This document shows, piece by piece, positions 59,320-64,000 of a DNA stretch of 64,000 bases. Position 1 is the first letter of the stretch. The number at the start of each line of letters is the position of its first letter. This stretch comes from Bermanella sp044597725. GTDB taxonomy: Bacteria > Pseudomonadota > Gammaproteobacteria > Pseudomonadales > Oceanobacteraceae. A program made the position numbers and the translations under genes. The stretch spans positions 868,001 to 932,000 of the forward strand of contig NZ_CP139003.1 in assembly GCF_044597725.1 (NCBI RefSeq). The letters run 5' to 3'. The notes below the pieces were generated by a model. That model was not told where the DNA came from and did no database searches. It was given only the letters and a program-made list of their open reading frames with translations.

Positions 59320-59784
59320 ATGAAAAAACAGTTGTTAATAGTGTTTCATGCGCCATCCGATAATACTCGTGCGTTACGAGATGGCATGGGGAATGCCGTC
59401 AATGAAGCTGAGTTAGATAATGTGAATTGTCGCGTACTTTCGCCTTTTGATGCTCATCCTAATGACGTACTGGGTTGCGATGCCATTATTTTAGGTACCA
59501 CCGAAAATTTAGGTTATATGAGTGGTGCCCTAAAAGACTTTTTCGATCGTTGTTATTACCCGGTACTTGAAGAAAAACAAGGCTTGCCCGTTGCCTGTGT
59601 AATAAGAGCTGGTCACGATGGTACCGGGACTCAACGTGCCCTTGAGACAATCATTACCGGATTAAAATGGCGTTGGGTGCAGGCTCCCCTGATTTGTCGT
59701 GGTCCGTGGCAAGAAGAGTTTATCACGCAGTGTAATGAACTAGCACAAGCAACCGCCTATGGGTTAGCGGAGGGCATCATTTGA
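59320..59784 (+). CDS. Flavodoxin-like NAD(P)H-dependent reductase family protein
   Basis: 154 residues from the ATG at 59320 (MKKQLLIVFHAPSDNTRALR), preceded by an extended ribosome site AAAGGAGGTGAGAGG that matches nearly the whole anti-Shine-Dalgarno sequence. A flavodoxin-like FMN fold is suggested by the N-terminal loop HAPSDNTR, the DAIILGTTENLGYMSGALKDFFD segment and VACVIRAGHDG. It probably reduces a small molecule or carries electrons. Its stop overlaps the TTG of the next gene (TTGA). Confidence 0.75.
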   Translation: MKKQLLIVFHAPSDNTRALRDGMGNAVNEAELDNVNCRVLSPFDAHPNDVLGCDAIILGTTENLGYMSGALKDFFDRCYYPVLEEKQGLPVACVIRAGHDGTGTQRALETIITGLKWRWVQAPLICRGPWQEEFITQCNELAQATAYGLAEGII

Positions 59785-60545
59785 GAATAATCAGCAAAAT
59801 AACTTTGTTGCTCTGTTTACTGGGTAATATGACATTAGCAAATGCGCAGCAATTAAGTATACGCGCGGACTATTGGTTTCCTATGAATGGTAATCCAGAC
59901 AGTGAACGCCCTGGTTATATGATTGAGCTAGCCAAGGTCATTTTCGAACCACAAGGGATTACCGTGGACTATCAGCTTATGCCATGGCGCAGGGCGGTGG
60001 AGTTGACACGTGAGGGGGAGAATGACTGCGTTGTTGGGGCTTATAAAGCGGATGCACGGGATTTTGTATTTCCAGAAATGAGTTGGGGCAAAGATAGCCC
60101 ACGTTTTTATGTAGGGAAGAATGATAGTTGGCGGTTTACGGGCGAACTAAGCAGTTTAGAAAGTCGCCGCATTGGCATGATCTCAGGTTATTTATACGAG
60201 CCATCGTTTGATGCATTTGCACAAAAAAATGCAGGGCTAATGTTCCAGTTTATGTCGGGCAATGATGCCCTTGATAAAAATATATTTAAGTTTAAAGCAC
60301 GCCGTATTGATACCCTTTTAGAAAGTAAAAAGGTAATGGAAGCAAAGCTGATGCAATTAGGCGAACAAGGGCTACTGGTCAGTGCGGGCCTTGTGGTTGA
60401 GCCAACTGACATGTATTTGGCATGCAGTCCTAATAAAGCATCCAGTGAGCGTTATATTGAAATGGTTAATAAAACCATGCCTGAGCTAAAGCGCAGTGGA
60501 GTATTAGACCAGATTTTAAATCGTTATGGTTTGCAAAGCTGGTAG
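59781..60545 (+). CDS. Periplasmic solute-binding protein (family 3-like)
   Basis: 254 residues, initiating with TTG at 59781 in a 4-bp overlap with the previous gene. A signal peptide (RIISKITLLLCLLGNMTLANA) is followed by a two-lobe binding fold: PGYMIELAKVIFEPQGITVDY and MPWRRAVELTREGENDCVVGAY are typical of family 3 solute-binding proteins. No ABC permease is adjacent, so it may be a stand-alone sensor or scavenger. Ligand unknown. Confidence 0.82.
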   Translation: MRIISKITLLLCLLGNMTLANAQQLSIRADYWFPMNGNPDSERPGYMIELAKVIFEPQGITVDYQLMPWRRAVELTREGENDCVVGAYKADARDFVFPEMSWGKDSPRFYVGKNDSWRFTGELSSLESRRIGMISGYLYEPSFDAFAQKNAGLMFQFMSGNDALDKNIFKFKARRIDTLLESKKVMEAKLMQLGEQGLLVSAGLVVEPTDMYLACSPNKASSERYIEMVNKTMPELKRSGVLDQILNRYGLQSW

Positions 60546-60567
60546 TACAATAAAGAGGTAACAAAGA

Positions 60568-61407
60568 TTGGGAATTGAGACATGGTTTCAACAGTACGAA
60601 GCGTTATTGCGTATGGGGTTTTTCTTTTCCATTTTGTTGCTCATGTTAGTGTGGCAAGAACAACAACCCAGACGTAAATTCAATATTAAGCGCTCAGTTC
60701 GCTGGTTCAATAACCTAAGCATTATTATCGTTAATAGCGTGCTTATGCGTTTGCTGGTGCCCGCTGGCACTGTGGCTGTGGCGCTTTGGGCCAAGCACAA
60801 TAACATAGGGCTATTTAATCAGAGTGATGTACCTTACTGGCTCGAAGTTGTGGTTGCGATTGTTATATTAGATTGTCTTATCTATTGGCAGCATCGGCTG
60901 TTTCATCGTATTCCTAGTTTGTGGCGTTTACACCGAATGCACCATATGGACCAAGATATAGACGTTACCACAGGTGCTCGCTTTCATCCGGTGGAAATCT
61001 TCCTATCTTTATTAATTAAGTTTGCTGCGGTGATTATTCTAGGTGTAGATGTGGTGGCAATCGTATTATTTGAAATCATCTTAAATGCAACTTCCATGTT
61101 TAATCATGCCAATGTAAATATTCCCACAAAGCTTGATAATCTATTACGAAAAGTGATTGTTACGCCGGATATGCATCGAGTTCATCATTCTCAAATTAAC
61201 AGCGAAACCGATAGTAACTTTAGTTTTAATCTCTCTATTTGGGATAAACTTTTTTCGACTTATCAAGCACAGCCAGCATTGGGTCATGATGGTATGAATA
61301 TTGGACTGAAAGAATTTAATGATATTCGTCAGACTCAATACTTATTGGGTATGTTATTAAGCCCATTTGGTAAAAATGAACATAAGTCAAAACAAAAAAA
61401 GACCTAA
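60568..61407 (+). CDS. Fatty acid hydroxylase / sterol desaturase family protein
   Basis: 279 residues, TTG start at 60568 with GAGGT upstream. The membrane protein has three or four hydrophobic segments and histidine boxes HRLFH (about residue 113), HRMHH (about residue 124) and HRVHH (about residue 206), which bind a di-iron centre. The family oxidises or hydroxylates lipids or carotenoids. Substrate is not determined. An outer-membrane lipid context is plausible given other lipid genes in the window. Confidence 0.88.
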   Translation: MGIETWFQQYEALLRMGFFFSILLLMLVWQEQQPRRKFNIKRSVRWFNNLSIIIVNSVLMRLLVPAGTVAVALWAKHNNIGLFNQSDVPYWLEVVVAIVILDCLIYWQHRLFHRIPSLWRLHRMHHMDQDIDVTTGARFHPVEIFLSLLIKFAAVIILGVDVVAIVLFEIILNATSMFNHANVNIPTKLDNLLRKVIVTPDMHRVHHSQINSETDSNFSFNLSIWDKLFSTYQAQPALGHDGMNIGLKEFNDIRQTQYLLGMLLSPFGKNEHKSKQKKT

Positions 61408-61436
61408 AAAGGCTTGCTCTTTAGGTCTTAGTTTTT
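61399..61436. terminator. Bidirectional terminator between fatty acid hydroxylase and DUF481 genes
   Basis: AAGACCTAAA (61399-61408) pairs perfectly with TTTAGGTCTT (61420-61429). A T-run follows on the plus strand (61432-61436) and an A-run (61394-61400) gives a T-run on the minus strand. It overlaps the end of the hydroxylase gene. Confidence 0.85.
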
Positions 61437-61460
61437 AAATAATAAAAGTAGTGCTGGGTC

Positions 61461-62246
61461 TTAAAAAATGTAAAGTACTGAAAGAGTGGTTTCAGTATCA
61501 GTATCTTCGACACCTGCGGGAACTTCTGTATTATTATCAATGATAAACGCCGCTTTTAAACTAAGGCTGCCTAAGATAGAAGCAGAAATAGCCGTCTCTG
61601 ATTTTGTGCGAGTATTATCATCACTTTCCACTGCCGCTTCTGTACTGAGTGCTTGGCTGAAGCGAGCGGTTTCGGTAATCTGGTACTTGAAATCAATAGC
61701 TAAACGAATAAATCCACCTTCTTCGGTATCACCTGTATCTAGTTTACTGAACCGATAACCTGGACCAGCATTATAGGTAAACGTGGTTGTATCGTTGTCG
61801 ATGACCTTGTTTGAATAACCCGCTGCAAACGACTGTTGGTAATCAAAACCACTGAAACGATCATCTTCGTATGAAGCGTAAAGGAATAGGGCCGAGCCGT
61901 TGTTAATTAACTTATAGTTACCTTGAACTGAAGCGAAGTACTTTTCTTCACTCACCTGTGTTTCCCGAACACCATTTGCCTCTACTTCTTCATCTTTGTA
62001 AAACGTACTGACTTCGTAATTATTGCGCCAGTGTGTTAGATCATGAGTGATAGAGAGTTTACTTTTTAATGAGCTCGATTCGGTATTACCAGATGTATTG
62101 ATTAGACCTAACTCTATTTCCCCTTGAAGAGGTTTTTTTAGAGGCTTGGTTACATCTGTAGGTTCAATGTTCTCGGGTTCAACTTGCGCCAAAGTAGAGG
62201 CTGAAAATAGCAAACTGCTTAAAATAGTGGCCGAGCAAAGCTTCAT
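61461..62246 (-). CDS. DUF481 outer-membrane protein (YdiY-like)
   Basis: 261 residues from the ATG at 62246, preceded by GGGGA; the frame extends upstream but would run into the MscS gene. A signal peptide (KLCSATILSSLLFSASTLAQ) is followed by strand-rich sequence starting GEIELGLINTSGNTESSSLKSKL, the conserved DUF481 opening. The protein ends in phenylalanine (LSVLYIF) as an outer-membrane barrel should. Function is uncertain; some members are salt- or acid-induced. It follows mscS by 46 bp. Confidence 0.88.
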   Translation of the reverse strand: MKLCSATILSSLLFSASTLAQVEPENIEPTDVTKPLKKPLQGEIELGLINTSGNTESSSLKSKLSITHDLTHWRNNYEVSTFYKDEEVEANGVRETQVSEEKYFASVQGNYKLINNGSALFLYASYEDDRFSGFDYQQSFAAGYSNKVIDNDTTTFTYNAGPGYRFSKLDTGDTEEGGFIRLAIDFKYQITETARFSQALSTEAAVESDDNTRTKSETAISASILGSLSLKAAFIIDNNTEVPAGVEDTDTETTLSVLYIF

Positions 62247-62292
62247 GTAGAGTCCCCTTACATGGAAAAGATTAAACGATGGTAAACCAATG

Positions 62293-63111
62293 TTATTGTT
62301 GATTGATGAGATGTACATCCATTTGTGGAAATGGAATGGAAATATTATTTTCATCCAGAGCAATTTTAATGGCTTCGTTAAGCTCGAGACGTGTGGTAAT
62401 AAAGTGCTCACTGTTAACCCAAGCGCGGATCAGGAAGTTAACACTTGAATCTGCCAGTGCGTCTACACCAATGAGGTACTCAGGATCGGAGAGAATTGTT
62501 TCGTTGTTATCTAAACATTGTTTTATAACGGATTTCGCGTGTTTTAAATCAGCATCGTACGACACTCCAATAATGAGTTCGATCCGGCGTGTTGTATTGC
62601 TTGAGTAATTAACAATATTGTTGGAAGTGATTTGACTATTGGGTACCACAACGGCTTTATTGTCTGGCGTGGTTAAATGGGTAAAAAATACTTCTATACG
62701 TTGCACAATGCCTGCTGTGCCGCCCGCTTCTATGTAGTCGCCCGCCTTAAATGGGCGAAACATAGAGATTAAAATGCCTGAGGCAAAGTTGGAGAGCGAC
62801 CCTTGTAACGACAAACCAATGGCTAAACCAGCGGCACCTAAAATAGCAACAAAGGTTGTGGTTTCAACACCAATGTGGCTGAGCGCAATTACGATAAAGA
62901 CAGTGATTAATATTGCTTTAACCAAACTTTGCACAAAGCCAATAATAGCTTGGTCTGCGTGCTTTTTGCTTAATACTTTTCCTAAAAAGCGGGCCAGTAA
63001 GCTACTGCACTTTATACCAATGTAAAAAATAAGTACTGCAATCAGCACGTCAAGGCTATGATCTACAATTAATTTTTGATTGTTATTTAACCAGTCAATA
63101 ATGGTATCCAT
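62293..63111 (-). CDS. mscS: Small-conductance mechanosensitive channel (MscS)
   Basis: 272 residues, near the E. coli length of 286. Three N-terminal helices are seen; the pore helix is ILGAAGLAIGLSLQGSLSNFA (about residues 90-110), followed by the beta domain with GDYIEAGGTAGIVQRIEVFFTHLTTPDNKAVVVPN (split by loops) and a C-terminal alpha-beta domain. It opens under membrane tension to release solutes after a drop in osmolarity. Downstream is a DUF481 outer-membrane protein. Confidence 0.94.
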   Translation of the reverse strand: MDTIIDWLNNNQKLIVDHSLDVLIAVLIFYIGIKCSSLLARFLGKVLSKKHADQAIIGFVQSLVKAILITVFIVIALSHIGVETTTFVAILGAAGLAIGLSLQGSLSNFASGILISMFRPFKAGDYIEAGGTAGIVQRIEVFFTHLTTPDNKAVVVPNSQITSNNIVNYSSNTTRRIELIIGVSYDADLKHAKSVIKQCLDNNETILSDPEYLIGVDALADSSVNFLIRAWVNSEHFITTRLELNEAIKIALDENNISIPFPQMDVHLINQQ

Positions 63112-63145
63112 AGCCTATCCTTTTTACAGTTGTTAAAAACGTGGG

Positions 63146-64000
63146 TTAACCAATAAAGATTACTTTAACAAGTAATAGCACAGATAGCACCCATACACTT
63201 AATGAGATTTCATCACGCTTGCCGCCTAGTATTTTGGCCGCTGCATAGGTAATAAAGCCCAGTGTAATACCGTGTGCAATGGAGAATGTAAGCGGGGTTA
63301 ATAATAAAACCACCACCACAGGGGCAGACTCAGTTAAGTCATCCCATTTTACATCTTTGAGGGCGTACATCATTAAGACAGAGACATACAAAATCGCGCC
63401 TGCCGTGGCGTATTTAGGCACCATGCCGGCAAGAGGGGCAAAGAAAATGCTCAATAAAAACAAAACACCCACGGTAATCGCGGTTAAACCTGTGCGTCCG
63501 CCAGAAGCCACACCTGCGGCACTTTCTATGTAACTGGTTGTGGTTGATGTACCAAGAGCAGAGCCGGCAATGGTTGCTGTACTATCGGCCATAAGGGCCT
63601 GACGTAAACGTGGCACTTTGCCTTCGGAAGTAATAAGGCCTGCACGTTGAGAAACCGCAATGAGGGTACCGCTGGTATCAAATAGATCAACGAATAAAAA
63701 CGCAAAAATAACACTTAGCATGGCCACATCAAGCGCAGCAGCAATGTCCATTTGCATAAAGGTAGGTGCAATGGAAGGAGGCGCAGACATAATGCCGGTA
63801 TATTGCACGTCACCCGCGGCTAGGCCAATAGCCGATACTGCTAAAATAACCAGCATAACGGCACCGGGTACATTGCGTTGAATAAGAGCAATGATGGCGA
63901 AAAAGCCAGCAAGAGCCAGTGCTGGTTCTAAGGTATTCAGTTCACCAAGGGTTACCAGTGTTTGCGGATGATCCACAATAATGCCGGCATTCTTAAGGGC
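63146..64000 (-). CDS. AzgA-type guanine/hypoxanthine permease (5' end beyond window)
   Basis: The frame stays open through the right edge: codons above 63976 continue with ALKNAGIIVDHPQTLVTLGE, which is internal sequence of AzgA-family NCS2-type transporters, so about 285 C-terminal residues are present of an expected 430-450. Features are IFAFLFVDLFDTSGTLIAVSQRAGL, GSALGTSTTTSYIESAAGVASGGRTGLT and GHGI-like ISIAHGITLGFITYAAAK, which line the purine-binding region. Imports purine bases by proton symport. Related to the purine-salvage genes at about 7.4-9.2 kb only by theme. Confidence 0.9.
   Translation of the reverse strand, partial: ALKNAGIIVDHPQTLVTLGELNTLEPALALAGFFAIIALIQRNVPGAVMLVILAVSAIGLAAGDVQYTGIMSAPPSIAPTFMQMDIAAALDVAMLSVIFAFLFVDLFDTSGTLIAVSQRAGLITSEGKVPRLRQALMADSTATIAGSALGTSTTTSYIESAAGVASGGRTGLTAITVGVLFLLSIFFAPLAGMVPKYATAGAILYVSVLMMYALKDVKWDDLTESAPVVVVLLLTPLTFSIAHGITLGFITYAAAKILGGKRDEISLSVWVLSVLLLVKVIFIG

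Overview
The window reads as core chromosome of a Gram-negative, probably marine, gammaproteobacterium, with an Oceanospirillales- or Pseudomonas-like gene order. This rests on lptFG divergent from pepA, queA-tgt-yajC-secDF, PBP1b followed by a TPR lipoprotein, serA divergent from a D-2-hydroxyglutarate dehydrogenase, rpiA divergent from ilvA, a quinone-linked malate dehydrogenase, and many outer-membrane proteins. Base composition is moderately AT-rich. Genes are dense, often with ATGA-type overlaps. I see no phage, integrase, transposase gene or CRISPR array. The genus is an inference, since no rRNA is present.

Layout. 1-3252 (minus): a three-gene operon of a retropepsin-like lipoprotein, an inactive-transglutaminase 7TM protein and an ATP-grasp ligase cut by the left edge. 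3513-8000: pepA divergent from lptF-lptG, then a purine-type phosphoribosyltransferase. 8170-12046: a PfkB (adenosine-kinase-like) gene and the PBP1b/LpoP-like pair. 12583-19086: an RDD protein, tRNA-Leu(CAA), then queA-tgt-yajC-secD-secF. 19203-21356: a penicillin/AHL-acylase-type Ntn hydrolase.

21345-32854 is the most distinctive stretch. One minus-strand set encodes an alpha-oxoamine synthase resembling serine palmitoyltransferase, an acyl-CoA ligase, a hexapeptide acyltransferase, a GNAT protein and an alpha/beta-hydrolase-fold protein that lacks its nucleophilic serine. Beyond a LysR gene, a second minus-strand set encodes an MMPL/RND exporter, a LolA-like periplasmic protein and an outer-membrane beta-barrel protein. 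Together they look like a system that makes an unusual (sphingolipid- or aminoketone-like) lipid and moves it to the outer membrane.

33255-36848 is a cobalamin riboswitch followed by btuD-btuC-btuF-cobO, for B12 import and adenosylation. 37706-44125 carries serA/D-2-hydroxyglutarate dehydrogenase, an FAH-family hydrolase, rpiA and ilvA. 44551-50277 carries a methyltransferase paired with a soluble MprF-like (DUF2156) protein, a double cupin, a glycosyltransferase, pgpA and two peptidases. 50318-54694 has yghU, a helicase-loader-like pair with three tandem DnaT-type domains, and mqo behind a possibly structured leader. 54890-64000 holds small stress and envelope genes: PagL-type deacylase, ComFB, DksA-like, K+ channel, OsmC, rhodanese, YgjP-type peptidase, GIY-YIG, flavodoxin-like, solute-binding protein, fatty acid hydroxylase, DUF481 porin, MscS and a purine permease cut by the right edge.

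Two repeat families stand out. The first is a MITE-like element of about 250 bp with 35-bp terminal inverted repeats, present as full, inverted and truncated copies at about 8.0, 12.1-12.6 and 36.9-37.6 kb. The second is a tandem pair of diverged hairpin units at 40.57-40.8 kb, whose inner stems differ in sequence but keep pairing.
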